In this document: piece by piece, positions 9,344-19,883 of the stretch | Position numbering within the stretch: the stretch's first letter is position 1 | Layout: the number at the start of each line of letters is the position of its first letter | Origin: Methylophaga thalassica MP | Lineage (GTDB): Bacteria > Pseudomonadota > Gammaproteobacteria > Nitrosococcales > Methylophagaceae | Reading direction: 5' to 3' | NCBI RefSeq assembly: GCF_000214595.1 | Contig: NZ_AFIG01000003.1 | Coordinates: 1 to 64,000, forward strand | DNA: 64,000 bases | Notes under the pieces: generated by a model | The model's database searches: none | What the model saw: the letters and a program-made list of their open reading frames with translations, nothing else | Told to the model about the DNA's origin: nothing | Translations under genes and position numbers: made by a program

Positions 9344-11524
9344 ATGACGATGATTTTTGACAACAATTTGAATGAAGACATCATTAAAATTATAGAAGCT
9401 CGTCATCATGACCCATTTAGCGTGCTGGGCCTTCATCAGAATGCCGGTCAAGCTGAAATCCGCGCTTTTTTACCAGATACAGAAACCGCCACTATTGACG
9501 GCAAACTCCCAATGCAACGCGTTGAAGGTAGTGATTTTTTTGTTTGGAAAGGTCCTCAGGAAAAAATTACTTGGCCTTATAAAATACATCGTCACTGCCA
9601 TAACGGTGAGCAAGTGGCTTACCATGATCCCTACAGTATCATGCCGCAAATATCAGACTATGACCTTCACCTTTTTTCTGAAGGTAAGCATTGGCATGCC
9701 TATAAAATTCTGGGTGCGCACTACTACGAAGTTGAAGGGATTAAAGGCACCTTATTCGCCACATGGGCCCCAAGTGCGGAACGTGTAAGTGTTGTCGGTA
9801 ATTTCAACCAATGGGATGGTCGACGCCATCCTATGAGAGTAAGAGGAGCAACCGGTGTATGGGAAATTTTTATTCCTGAACTCATGCCGGGTGAACTCTA
9901 TAAGTTTGAAATTAGGAGTCGCCAAGGTGGCTCACTGCACCTGAAAATGGATCCTTATGGACAACAATGTGAATTAAGACCCGGCACCGCCTCCATCATT
10001 ACCCACCCAAGCAAACACCAATGGAGTGATGAGGAATGGCTTACAACCCGAGAACGAAGTAACTGGCTCCACACCCCCCATTCCATCTACGAAGTCCATC
10101 TCGGTTCATGGAAACGCCATCAGGATGGAGGTTTTTACAACTATCGTGAGTTAGCCGACGAGCTTGTGCCGTATGTCAACGAGATGGGGTTTACTCATAT
10201 TGAATTGTTACCGATTACCGAACATCCTTTGGATATCTCATGGGGTTATCAAACTACCGGCTACTTTGCGCCAACCAGTCGCTTCGGCAGCCCCGATGAC
10301 TTCCGCTATTTTGTCGATCAATGTCACCAACACGATATTGGCGTGATCTTAGACTGGGTTCCGGGCCACTTTCCTAAAGACTCGCATGGACTTGCTAAAT
10401 TTGATGGGACAGCATTGTATGAACATGCAGATCCCCGACGCGGCGAACACCAGGATTGGGGCACACTTATCTTTAACTATGGCAGAAAAGAAGTATTTAA
10501 CTTCTTATTATCGAGTGCTTTTTACTGGTTGGAAGAATTCCATATCGATGGGCTTCGTGTCGATGCAGTAGCCTCTATGTTGTATCTGGATTATTCAAGA
10601 AAAGAAGGAGAGTGGCTTCCAAACCAATATGGTGGCCGTGAAAACCTCGAAGTTATCGAGTTTTTCAAACACGTTAACAGCGTATTACACAGTGAGCACC
10701 CTGGTTGTATTATCACGGCTGAAGAGTCTACCTCCTACCCAATGATTTCTCGGCCAACAGATATCGGTGGTCTCGGTTTTTCTATGAAATGGAATATGGG
10801 CTGGATGCACGATATTTTAGAATATATGCAACAAGATCCCATTCATCGTCGCTATCATCACGATGATCTGACCTTTGGCCTGCTCTACGCATTCACAGAA
10901 AACTTTGTTTTACCTTTCTCTCATGATGAAGTTGTGCATGGCAAACGTCCGATGATCTACAAAATGCCGGGTGATGAATGGCAACGCTTTGCTAACTTAC
11001 GCATGCTCTATACCTTCATGTTCAGCTATCCAGGCAAAAAACTGCTGTTTATGGGATGTGAATTTGGTCAGGGCAGCGAATGGAACTGTGAAAAAGATTT
11101 GGATTGGTATGTACTTGATTATCCAGTACATCAGGGACTGAAAAAACTGGTGGCGGATCTCAACAATACTTATAAAAGTCTGCCAGCATTGTATAAACAC
11201 GAATTTGAATCACAAGGCTTTGAATGGATTGATTGTAATGACAGGGAACATTCCATTCTGAGTTATTTACGCAAAAATAATGAAGAATTTATTATTGCTG
11301 TATTCAACTTTACACCCGTTCCACGAGATAACTACCGTCTCGGCGTACCTGAACTGGGGGATTACGAAATCATTATCAATTCAGACTCTGAGTATTACGC
11401 GGGTAGCAATTACCATAATCTGCCTGTTATCAGTGCTGAACAAACAGCGTGGTCAGACAGACCATATTCAATACAACTCAATCTACCGCCATTATCCGGG
11501 CTGATTTTGCAAAAGAAACATTGA
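9344..11524 (+). CDS. glgB: 1,4-alpha-glucan branching enzyme (GH13)
   Basis: Introduces alpha-1,6 branches into glycogen. Its 726 residues are close to E. coli GlgB (728). It has an N-terminal N1 region, a CBM48 domain (about 120-220, [19 protein letters not shown]) and a GH13 barrel. The nucleophile Asp is in LRVDAVASM (about 407), the acid/base Glu in ITAEEST (about 460) and the transition-state Asp in [10 protein letters not shown]. The ATG at 9344 has AGGA 5 nt upstream. It is divergent from glgC, so both directions share the 9247-9343 control region. A strong inverted repeat follows the stop. Confidence 0.98.
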   Translation: MTMIFDNNLNEDIIKIIEARHHDPFSVLGLHQNAGQAEIRAFLPDTETATIDGKLPMQRVEGSDFFVWKGPQEKITWPYKIHRHCHNGEQVAYHDPYSIMPQISDYDLHLFSEGKHWHAYKILGAHYYEVEGIKGTLFATWAPSAERVSVVGNFNQWDGRRHPMRVRGATGVWEIFIPELMPGELYKFEIRSRQGGSLHLKMDPYGQQCELRPGTASIITHPSKHQWSDEEWLTTRERSNWLHTPHSIYEVHLGSWKRHQDGGFYNYRELADELVPYVNEMGFTHIELLPITEHPLDISWGYQTTGYFAPTSRFGSPDDFRYFVDQCHQHDIGVILDWVPGHFPKDSHGLAKFDGTALYEHADPRRGEHQDWGTLIFNYGRKEVFNFLLSSAFYWLEEFHIDGLRVDAVASMLYLDYSRKEGEWLPNQYGGRENLEVIEFFKHVNSVLHSEHPGCIITAEESTSYPMISRPTDIGGLGFSMKWNMGWMHDILEYMQQDPIHRRYHHDDLTFGLLYAFTENFVLPFSHDEVVHGKRPMIYKMPGDEWQRFANLRMLYTFMFSYPGKKLLFMGCEFGQGSEWNCEKDLDWYVLDYPVHQGLKKLVADLNNTYKSLPALYKHEFESQGFEWIDCNDREHSILSYLRKNNEEFIIAVFNFTPVPRDNYRLGVPELGDYEIIINSDSEYYAGSNYHNLPVISAEQTAWSDRPYSIQLNLPPLSGLILQKKH

Positions 11525-11535
11525 ACGAAAAGATA

Positions 11536-11571
11536 GGCTTATTCCTCCTGCTCTATCAGGAGGAATAAGCT
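11536..11571. terminator. bidirectional terminator-like hairpin between glgB and pgi
   Basis: A long inverted repeat (about 15-16 bp per arm, GGCTTATTCCTCCTG and its complement, short loop) sits between the ends of the convergent genes glgB and pgi. Neither side carries a long T run, so it may stop transcription weakly or protect the 3' ends of both mRNAs. Confidence 0.6.
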
Positions 11572-11583
11572 ATTGAGATTTAC

Positions 11584-13221
11584 TTACTGTCTTAACTCGC
11601 GAATGAGTTTAATCAGATGTGTTGTTGAGCTGTCGTGAGCTGAAATCTCTGCATCATCTTTCAGTTCAGGAACAATCGCTTTAGCTAACTGTTTACCAAG
11701 TTCAACACCCCATTGGTCAAAAGAATTAATATTCCAGACCACACCTTGTACAAACACTTTATGTTCATACAATGCCACTAATTGTCCCAACATTTCTGGG
11801 GTAAGTTTAGGAAATAACAAGACGTTACTTGGTCGGTTTCCAGGGAAAACTTTATGAGGTAACAGCGCTTCAAGCTCTTTGCCTTCATAACCTTCTTTAA
11901 CCAGCTCAGCACGCACTTCTTCAGCTGTTTTACCTTTCATTAGCGCTTCGGCTTGCGCCAGGCCATTTGCTAATAGAATAGACTGATGATCACATTCTGG
12001 ATAATGACTATTCACCGGCAAGACAAAATCTACTGGGATTAACTGTGTACCTTGATGAATCAACTGAAAATAGGCATGTTGGCCATTAGTACCCGGTGTA
12101 CCCCAAATAACAGGACCGGTTTTATAGTTGATACGTGCGCCAGAACGGTTAATAAATTTACCGTTACTTTCCATATCCAGCTGTTGCATATGGCTAGGGA
12201 AACGAGCGAGTGAGTGATCATAAGGTACAATCGCCTGGGTATGTGAATTAAAGAAATTCACATACCAAATACCCAACATACCCATGATCACTGGGATATT
12301 TTCTTTCAATGGTTGCTGACGGAAATGGTTATCCATCTGATGACCACCATCAAGCAAACGCTCAAAATTATCCATACCAGTATATAGAGCTATCGGCAGA
12401 CCAATGGCACTCCACAAGGAATAGCGGCCACCGACCCAGTCCCAGATTTCAAACATATTGGCAGTATCAATACCAAATTTAGCGACTTCATCAGCATTGG
12501 TTGAGACAGCAACAAAATGTTTTGCTACATCTTCTTGTTTACCTTGTTTCAAAAACCAATTACGTGCTGAGTGAGCATTTGTAATCGTTTCCTGAGTGGT
12601 GAAGGTTTTTGAGGCAACAACAAATAAGGTCGTTTCAGGGTTTAATTTTTCTAAGGTTGTGCTTAAATCTGTGCCATCAACATTAGACACAAAATGCACA
12701 CCCATGCCATCAATACCATAAGGCTCAAGTGCATCACAAATCATGGCAGGCCCTAAATCGGAGCCGCCGATGCCGATATTAACAATGTCTGTAATCTTTT
12801 TACCTGAGAACCCTAACCACGTGCCACTATGTACCTGCTCACAAAAATTACGCATTTTATCAAGCACAGCGTTGACCATTGGCATGACATCTTTGCCGTC
12901 GACCATCACCGGTGTATTACTTCGATTTCGAAGTGCGGTGTGTAAGACAGCCCGACCTTCCGTATGGTTAATGGCTTCACCTTTGAACATACGCTCAATC
13001 CAGTCCTGAATTTCAACGGCTTCAGCTAACTGGATTAACTTATCTACTGTTTCTTGAGTAATACGGTTTTTGGAGTAGTCCAGTAACAAATCACCACTTT
13101 TGATAGAAAATCGTTCAAACCGGTTTGAGTCAAGCGCAAACTGCTCACGCATGGATACGAATTTCAGGTCAGAATAGTGTCTGACCAAAGACTGCCATTC
13201 AGGTATATTCAAAGGTGTCAT
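11584..13221 (-). CDS. pgi: glucose-6-phosphate isomerase
   Basis: Interconverts glucose-6-phosphate and fructose-6-phosphate. The 545-residue protein (E. coli 549) shows [11 protein letters not shown], the first PGI signature context [13 protein letters not shown] (about 260-272) and the C-terminal region [19 protein letters not shown], which is the second PGI signature. It is 29 bp downstream of hisS on the same strand and convergent with glgB. It links the glycogen locus with central sugar metabolism, which would be useful for a RuMP-cycle or gluconeogenic organism feeding hexose phosphate into storage (inference). Confidence 0.97.
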   Translation of the reverse strand: MTPLNIPEWQSLVRHYSDLKFVSMREQFALDSNRFERFSIKSGDLLLDYSKNRITQETVDKLIQLAEAVEIQDWIERMFKGEAINHTEGRAVLHTALRNRSNTPVMVDGKDVMPMVNAVLDKMRNFCEQVHSGTWLGFSGKKITDIVNIGIGGSDLGPAMICDALEPYGIDGMGVHFVSNVDGTDLSTTLEKLNPETTLFVVASKTFTTQETITNAHSARNWFLKQGKQEDVAKHFVAVSTNADEVAKFGIDTANMFEIWDWVGGRYSLWSAIGLPIALYTGMDNFERLLDGGHQMDNHFRQQPLKENIPVIMGMLGIWYVNFFNSHTQAIVPYDHSLARFPSHMQQLDMESNGKFINRSGARINYKTGPVIWGTPGTNGQHAYFQLIHQGTQLIPVDFVLPVNSHYPECDHQSILLANGLAQAEALMKGKTAEEVRAELVKEGYEGKELEALLPHKVFPGNRPSNVLLFPKLTPEMLGQLVALYEHKVFVQGVVWNINSFDQWGVELGKQLAKAIVPELKDDAEISAHDSSTTHLIKLIRELRQ

Positions 13222-13250
13222 AGTTCTTAGATTTCTTGTATTAGTTATAA

Positions 13251-14507
13251 TTATTGACTGAGGAATGAAGGCAGTTCAGCCCATTTTATGGTCTGCTGCT
13301 CCCCTGTCGCCATGGTTTTAATACCGATTGTTTGGTTAGACACTTCTTCATCCCCCAGAATAAGTGTCCAACGAGCTCCACTTCGATCAGCGCGTTTGAA
13401 TTGGCTTTTAAAACTACCACCACCGCAATGGCTTATCAACCTTATACCAGGAAGCTCATCGCGTAAGCGTTCGGTTAATAACGCGGCCTGTGCCATGGCT
13501 TGTTCACCTACGGCGACTAAATACGCATCAGTTTGCTTTATTTCAGGTAGAGCCTCAGTTGCTTCAAGCAGAGCCACAAGGCGCTCTAAACCAATAGCAA
13601 AGCCAATTGCAGTAGCCTCTTTGCCTCCCAGCTGAGCTACTAAGCCATCATAACGACCGCCCGCACAGACTGTACCTTGTGAGCCAAGCTGATCAGTAAC
13701 CCATTCGAATACAGTTTTACCGTAATAATCCAAACCTCTGACCAGTCTTGGATTAATTTCATAGGCGATATTGACACTGTCGAGTATCTGACATAACTGT
13801 TCAAAATGTTGCTTAGATTCTTCATCCAGATAATCGATTAATTTGGGTGCAGCGTCATTGAGCGCTTGCATCTCTGGATTTTTACTATCCAGAATCCGCA
13901 GAGGATTCGAATGTAAACGGCGCTGACTATCCTCATCCAGTTCTGACTGATGTTGTTCAAAGTAGGCAATTAATACTTCACGGTAGGCTAAGCGAGCTTC
14001 TGTGCTGCCTAATGAGTTTATCTGTAACGTTACACCTTTCAAGCCTAATGCTTTCCATAGCCTCGCCGTCAGCATAATCATCTCAGCATCGATATCAGGG
14101 CCATTAAACCCATAGGCTTCAACACCTATTTGATGGAACTGGCGATAACGGCCTTTTTGCGGACGTTCATGACGGAACATGGGCCCCATATACCAGAGAC
14201 GCTGTGTTTGGTTGAGTAAACCGTTTTGCATGGCTGCACGAACACAGCCAGCCGTACCTTCCGGACGTAGCGTCAAACTGTCGCCATTGCGATCCTCAAA
14301 GGTATACATTTCTTTTTCGACGATATCAGTGACTTCACCGATAGAACGTTTAAAAAGCTCTGTTTTTTCAACGATTGGGAAACGAATTTCTTGATATCCA
14401 TAACCAGCAAGAACATCTTTTAAGATAGTTTCTATCACTTGCCAGTATGGGGTTGCTTCAGGGAGAATATCGTTCATCCCCCTGATAGAGCGGATAATCT
14501 CTGCCAC
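13251..14507 (-). CDS. hisS: histidine--tRNA ligase
   Basis: Class II synthetase charging tRNA-His. The 418-residue protein starts with [13 protein letters not shown], as in the family, and has motif 2 residues around [17 protein letters not shown] and the histidine-specific loop [13 protein letters not shown]. The start is GTG at 14507, two bases after the ispG stop, without a clear Shine-Dalgarno, which suggests translational coupling. The ispG-hisS order is the usual gammaproteobacterial one. The genes that normally follow (yfgM, bamB, der) are replaced here by pgi. Confidence 0.97.
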   Translation of the reverse strand: MAEIIRSIRGMNDILPEATPYWQVIETILKDVLAGYGYQEIRFPIVEKTELFKRSIGEVTDIVEKEMYTFEDRNGDSLTLRPEGTAGCVRAAMQNGLLNQTQRLWYMGPMFRHERPQKGRYRQFHQIGVEAYGFNGPDIDAEMIMLTARLWKALGLKGVTLQINSLGSTEARLAYREVLIAYFEQHQSELDEDSQRRLHSNPLRILDSKNPEMQALNDAAPKLIDYLDEESKQHFEQLCQILDSVNIAYEINPRLVRGLDYYGKTVFEWVTDQLGSQGTVCAGGRYDGLVAQLGGKEATAIGFAIGLERLVALLEATEALPEIKQTDAYLVAVGEQAMAQAALLTERLRDELPGIRLISHCGGGSFKSQFKRADRSGARWTLILGDEEVSNQTIGIKTMATGEQQTIKWAELPSFLSQ

Positions 14508-14509
14508 GT

Positions 14510-15640
14510 CTAACTAATATCCTTTATCGGTATTGTTTTAATATTACTTTGTTGTTGTTTTTGTATTTCAATACGCTTGCGTATTTGCTGCTCCAGCTCG
14601 TCCACCAAAGCCTCATTTTCTACTTTATGGTTTGGCTTTCCATCGACATAGAGCAAATTGGGTGTACCGCCTGTCAAACCAATGGCCGCTTCTTTCGCTT
14701 CACCTGGACCATTTACAACACAGCCAATAACAGCCACATCCATCGGCTCTGTAATATCTTCAAGTCTGGCTTCAAGAGCATTAACTGTAGAAATGACATC
14801 GAATTGCTGACGAGAGCATGAAGGACAGGCAATTAAGTTGATACCTTTACTACGAATTCGCAAGCTTTTTAAAATATCAAAGCCGACTTTGATTTCTTCT
14901 ACAGGATCTGCAGCAAGTGAAACACGAATGGTATCGCCAATGCCTTCAGATAGTAGCATTCCCAGGCCTATCGCTGACTTGACTGAACCAGAACGCAAAC
15001 CACCGGCTTCCGTGATCCCTAAATGCAATGGTTGTTCAATCTGCTGAGCAAGTTTTCTGTATGCATGCACTGTCATAAACACATCAGATGCTTTTAGACT
15101 GACTTTAAAATCGGGATAGTTCAACCTGTCCAGAATATCAATATGTCTCAACGCCGATTCAACTAAAGCATCTGGAGTAGGCTCGCCATATTTTTTCTGT
15201 AATTCTTTTTCTAAAGACCCCGCATTCACACCAATACGAATAGGAATGCCGTGATCACGTGCACTATCGACAACAGCACGGACACGTTCTTCCCGTCCGA
15301 TATTACCCGGGTTAATTCGCAGACAGTCGACACCAAGTTCCGCAACACGTAGCGCAATTTTGTAATCAAAATGGATATCAGCTACCAGCGGAATAGAGAC
15401 TTGTTGTTTAATTTTACCGAAGGCTTCTGCAGCATCCATGGTAGGCACAGAAACACGCACAATATCAGCGCCTACATTTTGTAATGCCTTAATTTGAGCT
15501 ACAGTGGCGGCGACATCAGTCGTCTCAGTATTTGTCATACTTTGAACTGCAACAGGTGCATCACCACCAACAGCAACATTACCGACCATTATCTGCCTGG
15601 ATTTTCTCCGCTGAATATTGACTGTCGTATTTTCCATCAT
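14510..15640 (-). CDS. ispG: 4-hydroxy-3-methylbut-2-enyl diphosphate synthase (flavodoxin)
   Basis: Penultimate enzyme of the MEP isoprenoid pathway, an iron-sulfur TIM-barrel protein. The 376-residue sequence has the N-terminal [19 protein letters not shown] region and the cluster-ligand cysteines in CPSC (about 276) and [10 protein letters not shown] (about 308). The start overlaps the rodZ stop by 4 nt (ATGA), so translation is coupled. A short Gln-rich C-terminal tail ([10 protein letters not shown]) looks species-specific. Confidence 0.97.
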   Translation of the reverse strand: MMENTTVNIQRRKSRQIMVGNVAVGGDAPVAVQSMTNTETTDVAATVAQIKALQNVGADIVRVSVPTMDAAEAFGKIKQQVSIPLVADIHFDYKIALRVAELGVDCLRINPGNIGREERVRAVVDSARDHGIPIRIGVNAGSLEKELQKKYGEPTPDALVESALRHIDILDRLNYPDFKVSLKASDVFMTVHAYRKLAQQIEQPLHLGITEAGGLRSGSVKSAIGLGMLLSEGIGDTIRVSLAADPVEEIKVGFDILKSLRIRSKGINLIACPSCSRQQFDVISTVNALEARLEDITEPMDVAVIGCVVNGPGEAKEAAIGLTGGTPNLLYVDGKPNHKVENEALVDELEQQIRKRIEIQKQQQSNIKTIPIKDIS

Positions 15641-16536
15641 GACTGAGCTCCTAACGTCAGTTTTGCGACATTGCCCTGTGTGTATGGCGCCAGATCAACA
15701 GGTTTACTGTTGTAAGTAACATCAGCAAAATCTGCTTTACCTAATAAAATTTTTACTGGCAGTTCACTTTTCAACTCAACAGATTGTTTGGCTTTCATGA
15801 CTTGGCTTAATAAGACATTCATCGCCGTATCAGTTACTTCAACCCAGCAGTCGCCACTAAAAGACATTTTGAGGATATTTTGTTGAGGTTCTGATGCTGA
15901 TTCTGACGCCGTATTGGCCACATCAGCAATATCCGTATCCTCAGCAGAATCAACCGCACTGTTATCGGGTTCGACTGCACCAGCAGTATCATCTTCTGGC
16001 ATTAAGTCAGGCGAATCCGCTACCGGTTCATGACTAGTAACAGTCTCTTGATCAGCCGGTTTATCAAGTTCAGTTTTATCCGGCACTACTGAACCAACCT
16101 CATCCGCTTCGCTAGAGGTTGACGTTTGATTGGTTTGCCACTGTTGATAAGCTGACCAGATAATAAAGGTGCCCACAAGTAGAAAAATAATCATCAACCA
16201 GGGGAATGGTTTTTGTTCTACAGCGCCGAGAGTCTTAACCAGTCTTGGCTCATCATCAACCAGTAAATACTCGTCATTGAAGACAGCTAGCATTTCTTCC
16301 TGAGGTAAACCCAAAAATTTCACATAGCTGGCAAAATAGCCACGAGCATATGTCCGTCCATGCAGTTTATCCCACTGCTGATTTTCGAGATAAATAATAA
16401 TATCTCTGGTTAAACGGAGCTGCGTTGCCACTTCTGCTACGGATAATTTTTTATTTTCACGTGCCTGCTGAAGACGTGCTCCAAGACTCGGGGTATTCGA
16501 AGTCACTACAAAATCGTCATTCAAATCACTCATCAC
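15637..16536 (-). CDS. rodZ: cytoskeletal protein RodZ
   Basis: Bitopic membrane protein that links MreB filaments to cell-wall synthesis. The 299-residue protein has an N-terminal Xre/HTH_25 domain (about 18-85, [20 protein letters not shown]), one membrane segment (about 112-130, [15 protein letters not shown]), a low-complexity acidic/Ser-rich periplasmic linker (about 138-220) and a C-terminal DUF4115 beta domain (about 225-299). It lies between pilW and ispG with 4-nt overlaps at both ends, the normal gammaproteobacterial order. Confidence 0.93.
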   Translation of the reverse strand: MMSDLNDDFVVTSNTPSLGARLQQARENKKLSVAEVATQLRLTRDIIIYLENQQWDKLHGRTYARGYFASYVKFLGLPQEEMLAVFNDEYLLVDDEPRLVKTLGAVEQKPFPWLMIIFLLVGTFIIWSAYQQWQTNQTSTSSEADEVGSVVPDKTELDKPADQETVTSHEPVADSPDLMPEDDTAGAVEPDNSAVDSAEDTDIADVANTASESASEPQQNILKMSFSGDCWVEVTDTAMNVLLSQVMKAKQSVELKSELPVKILLGKADFADVTYNSKPVDLAPYTQGNVAKLTLGAQS

Positions 16537-17300
16537 TCAACAAGCCCTTGGTTAACAATACGCATCTCATCCGAATCAGGAAAACGAGAACGCAAAATAA
16601 GTTTATAGCTGGATACAGCGTTTTTATCAGCTAATTTAGTTTCAATTTTGATCCCTAATAAAAGGGCTTGTGGCGTCCAACTAGCCGCTTGCTGAAAGCG
16701 TTGAATATAGCCTCTGGCCTGTAAATAATTTTGTTGCTGATAGCTGATAGAAGCCATCTTTAATAAGGACTTAGGTAATCTCGGCGCCATCTGTAATGCT
16801 TTACGGAAATAACCTTCCGCTCGATCTGTAGCCCCTGCTTTTTCCGTACAAAGCCCGGCATTTTCATAAGCCAGAGCAGCACTGGAGTACAGTGGATTTT
16901 CTAATGCCTTAAGAAAGCGTTTCTCAGCTTCATCATATCTAGACTGCTGACATAAAAAAACACCGTAGTTATTTTGCGCTTCTGAATAATCGGGTTCTAG
17001 TTGAACAGCCCTTTCGAAATGTTCTTCTGCTTTATCGTTCTCACCTAAGTACTGATAGAGAAGTGCAATCGTGTTATGCGCACTGGATAAATTAGGATTT
17101 TGCTTTAACGCTTTTTCTAATTTTTCCAAGGCAATTTTGTAATCACCACGCTGCATGTAATTCAAGCCAAGACGCATGTTAATGTCAGCAGCTTTTGCAT
17201 CCTTTGCAACATATTCGCTTCTCGTACCACCGGTACTATTACACGCAGTGAGAACAAAAAACGCTATCAAAATTAAAGCAAAACTGACGCGATTACTCAT
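16533..17300 (-). CDS. pilW: type IV pilus assembly lipoprotein PilW/PilF
   Basis: Outer-membrane TPR lipoprotein (pilotin) needed for PilQ secretin assembly. The 255-residue protein has a lipoprotein signal with lipobox LTAC (Cys20) and about five TPR units from residue 38 (for example [21 protein letters not shown] and [20 protein letters not shown]). It overlaps rlmN and rodZ by 4 nt each. The name PilF is used in Pseudomonas and PilW in Neisseria for the same family. Its presence predicts type IV pili encoded elsewhere. Confidence 0.92.
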   Translation of the reverse strand: MSNRVSFALILIAFFVLTACNSTGGTRSEYVAKDAKAADINMRLGLNYMQRGDYKIALEKLEKALKQNPNLSSAHNTIALLYQYLGENDKAEEHFERAVQLEPDYSEAQNNYGVFLCQQSRYDEAEKRFLKALENPLYSSAALAYENAGLCTEKAGATDRAEGYFRKALQMAPRLPKSLLKMASISYQQQNYLQARGYIQRFQQAASWTPQALLLGIKIETKLADKNAVSSYKLILRSRFPDSDEMRIVNQGLVE

Positions 17301-18397
17301 CGATGAAACACAACCTCCTGAGCTCGCATACGTTCACTTCGACGTGACTTGTCCTGTACTTCGCCAGCGAGCTGACCACAGGCAGCGACAATATCATCAC
17401 CTCGAGTTTTTCTAACCGTAGCAACGAGACCTTGATCGATCAAATATTGCTGAAACCTGACAATCTGATTACGCGAAGAACATTTGTAATGGGTTCCAGG
17501 AAACGGATTAAAAGGGATCAAATTAATTTTGTTTGGTAAACCTTTTAAAAGTCGAACCAAGTCTTTTGCATCCTGGATGGAATCATTAATACCATCCAAC
17601 ATCACATATTCAACGGTAATATGACGTCGCTGCTGACCGACGACATAACGCTTGCAAGCCGCTAATAACTCTGCAATCGGGTACTTCTGGTTAATCGGAA
17701 CAATTTGATCTCTTAACTCATCATTAGCCGCGTGTAATGAAATGGCCAGACTCACATGACAATCTTCGCGAAGTTTATCAATCATCGGTACTATTCCAGA
17801 GGTACTCAATGTCAATCGTCGCCATGAAATGCCATAACCAAAATCATCACGCATCAAGTTCATAGCGGTGACAACATTACTATAGTTAGCCAACGGCTCC
17901 CCCATTCCCATCATCACCACATTGGTGACAACTCGGTTACCTTTGGGATCTTTACCTAAAGCTTCATTGGCAATCCATAACTGCGCAATAATTTCTGCAG
18001 CATCCAGATTGCGATTAAAACCTTGTTGGGCTGTTGAGCAAAATGTACAGGTCAGCGCGCAACCGACTTGAGAAGACACACATAAGGTTCCTCTCCCACT
18101 TTCTGGAATAAAAACCGTCTCGATAGCATTGCCACAGGAGAGTTTAATAATCCATTTACGCGTACCATCCTGAGAGATATGTTCGTGCATCACTTCAGGC
18201 AATTTAATTTCAGCAACCGCCTGCAATTTTTCTCTTAGTGATTTGCTCAGATTACTCATCTCAGCAAAGTCAATGATCCGATATTTATGGATCCACTGTA
18301 AAAGCTGACGAGCACGGAAAGGTTTTTCGTCTAATTCGACGAAAAACGCTTCCAGACCATGCAGGTCTAATCCCAGAAGATTCGTGCGTTCAGTCAT
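17297..18397 (-). CDS. rlmN: dual-specificity RNA methyltransferase RlmN
   Basis: Radical SAM enzyme that methylates C2 of A2503 in 23S rRNA and A37 in some tRNAs. The 366-residue protein carries the CxxxCxxC cluster motif as CALTCTFC (about 112-119), the GMGEPLANY motif, and a C-terminal catalytic cysteine region [13 protein letters not shown]. Length and order of motifs are normal. It lies 9 bp downstream of ndk and overlaps the pilW start by 4 nt. Confidence 0.97.
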   Translation of the reverse strand: MTERTNLLGLDLHGLEAFFVELDEKPFRARQLLQWIHKYRIIDFAEMSNLSKSLREKLQAVAEIKLPEVMHEHISQDGTRKWIIKLSCGNAIETVFIPESGRGTLCVSSQVGCALTCTFCSTAQQGFNRNLDAAEIIAQLWIANEALGKDPKGNRVVTNVVMMGMGEPLANYSNVVTAMNLMRDDFGYGISWRRLTLSTSGIVPMIDKLREDCHVSLAISLHAANDELRDQIVPINQKYPIAELLAACKRYVVGQQRRHITVEYVMLDGINDSIQDAKDLVRLLKGLPNKINLIPFNPFPGTHYKCSSRNQIVRFQQYLIDQGLVATVRKTRGDDIVAACGQLAGEVQDKSRRSERMRAQEVVFHR

Positions 18398-18406
18398 AAA
18401 TTACTC

Positions 18407-18838
18407 TTAGCGTGTACGGGCGCAAACTTCATCATCAGCGAAGAAGTAAGACACTTCACGTGCAGCACTTTCAACTGAGTCAGAACCATGTACCGCATTT
18501 TCATCAATGCTTTGAGCGAAATCAGCACGAATTGTACCTGCAGCGGCTTCAGCTGGGTTTGTTGCACCCATCAGATCACGGTGAGTTAAAACCGCATTTT
18601 CACCTTCCAGTACTTGAACGATAACGGGTCCAGAAGTCATAAAGCTGACGAGGTCTTTGAAAAAAGGACGTTCTTTGTGTTCCGCGTAAAAGCCTTCCGC
18701 TTTTTCTTGTGACAGGTGCATCATTTTTGCAGCCACGATTTTTAAGCCTACTTTTTCAAAGCGCGTGTAAATTTCACCAATGACATTTTTTGCAACAGCA
18801 TCAGGTTTGATGATAGAAAGAGTGCGTTCAATCGCCAT
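18407..18838 (-). CDS. ndk: nucleoside diphosphate kinase
   Basis: Balances NTP pools by transferring the gamma phosphate through a phospho-histidine. The 143-residue protein starts [14 protein letters not shown] and has the active-site signature NAVHGSDS with the catalytic His near residue 117. The start is preceded by AGAGGAA, a good ribosome binding site. It is the first gene of the ndk-rlmN-pilW-rodZ-ispG-hisS group and is divergent from nadK. Confidence 0.98.
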   Translation of the reverse strand: MAIERTLSIIKPDAVAKNVIGEIYTRFEKVGLKIVAAKMMHLSQEKAEGFYAEHKERPFFKDLVSFMTSGPVIVQVLEGENAVLTHRDLMGATNPAEAAAGTIRADFAQSIDENAVHGSDSVESAAREVSYFFADDEVCARTR

Positions 18839-18913
18839 GTTATTCCTCTATATTTAATTTGAGTCAAGAAAATCCTGATATTCTAGCATTTCTCAGCCAT
18901 CTAATATCAATGT

Positions 18914-18929
18914 TGTGAAACAAATCACG
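18914..18929. promoter_or_regulatory. CRP/Vfr-like dyad upstream of nadK and ndk
   Basis: TGTGA-N6-TCACG is one base away from the CRP consensus TGTGA-N6-TCACA. It lies in the 169-bp region between divergent ndk and nadK, about 80 bp before the nadK start. No other site of this quality was noted nearby, so a chance match is possible. Confidence 0.35.
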
Positions 18930-19007
18930 TTAAATCTGTTTTTACTTTGGATTTTATGGCAAAAGCATTACTATCAGATGACTATTTAGTAACCATAGGA
19001 AGCCATT

Positions 19008-19883
19008 TTGACTACCCAATCTGCATTTAAGCGCATCGGACTTTTTATTCGTAAAGACGACCCTGTTATGGAAAATGCGGTTGAGCAGGTAAACGAATTT
19101 CTGGCAACACGGGATTTAACCGTGGTGTGTAATGAGCCACTGTCATTTTTACCGTCACTGGATGTTATTTCAATTAAAGAATTCAAAACCCATTGTGACC
19201 TGACAATTGCGATTGGTGGTGATGGTACCCTGCTTTCTGCATCACGGGCACTGGCTGGCACAAATATGCCAGTGGTAGGTATCAATGTGGGTAGACTCGG
19301 TTTTCTGGCTGATGTCACATTAACGAATTTAGCACACCAACTTGATGCTATTCTTTGTGGCCACTACCGTGATGATAGACGTTTTTTACTCAACGCAACC
19401 ATAAAAAATTCGACAAAAACACCCAGCATTGCCATGAATGATGTCGTCATTCATTCTCATCAGAATTTACATATGATTGAGTTTGAAACTCATATCAACG
19501 GCCGTTTTCTGAATAGTCAGCGTGCCGATGGGATTGTTGTCTCTACCCCAACAGGCTCAACAGCCTACGCCATGTCAGCAGGTGGGCCTATTCTTGATGT
19601 TGATCTGGATGTTGTCGTTTTAGCTTCAGTCTGTCCCCACACATTAAGTAACCGTCCTTTAGTCATTTCTGCCAATAATGTGATTGAAATTACATTAAGT
19701 GAAAACAACATCACTACAGCCATGGTGACGTGTGACGGACGTCCTGGGCTGGTTTTACAACCAGGCCAGACTGTTCGCATAGAAAAACACGAAAGTCGAA
19801 TCAGACTATTGCATCTTGAAGATCACGACCATTATTCTATTCTCCGCGCCAAACTGGAATGGGGAAGAAAGTTAACATGCTAA
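19008..19883 (+). CDS. nadK: NAD kinase
   Basis: Phosphorylates NAD to NADP. The 291-residue protein has the GGDG motif within AIGGDGTLLSASRAL (about residues 68-82), GRLGFLAD, and the NE/D plus STPTGSTAYAMSAGGP substrate-binding region typical of the family. The start is TTG at 19008 with TAGGA 7-8 nt upstream. No in-frame ATG occurs before residue 21, which would remove the first beta strand (RIGLFIRKDD). It overlaps the recN start by 7 bp. Confidence 0.96.
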   Translation: MTTQSAFKRIGLFIRKDDPVMENAVEQVNEFLATRDLTVVCNEPLSFLPSLDVISIKEFKTHCDLTIAIGGDGTLLSASRALAGTNMPVVGINVGRLGFLADVTLTNLAHQLDAILCGHYRDDRRFLLNATIKNSTKTPSIAMNDVVIHSHQNLHMIEFETHINGRFLNSQRADGIVVSTPTGSTAYAMSAGGPILDVDLDVVVLASVCPHTLSNRPLVISANNVIEITLSENNITTAMVTCDGRPGLVLQPGQTVRIEKHESRIRLLHLEDHDHYSILRAKLEWGRKLTC

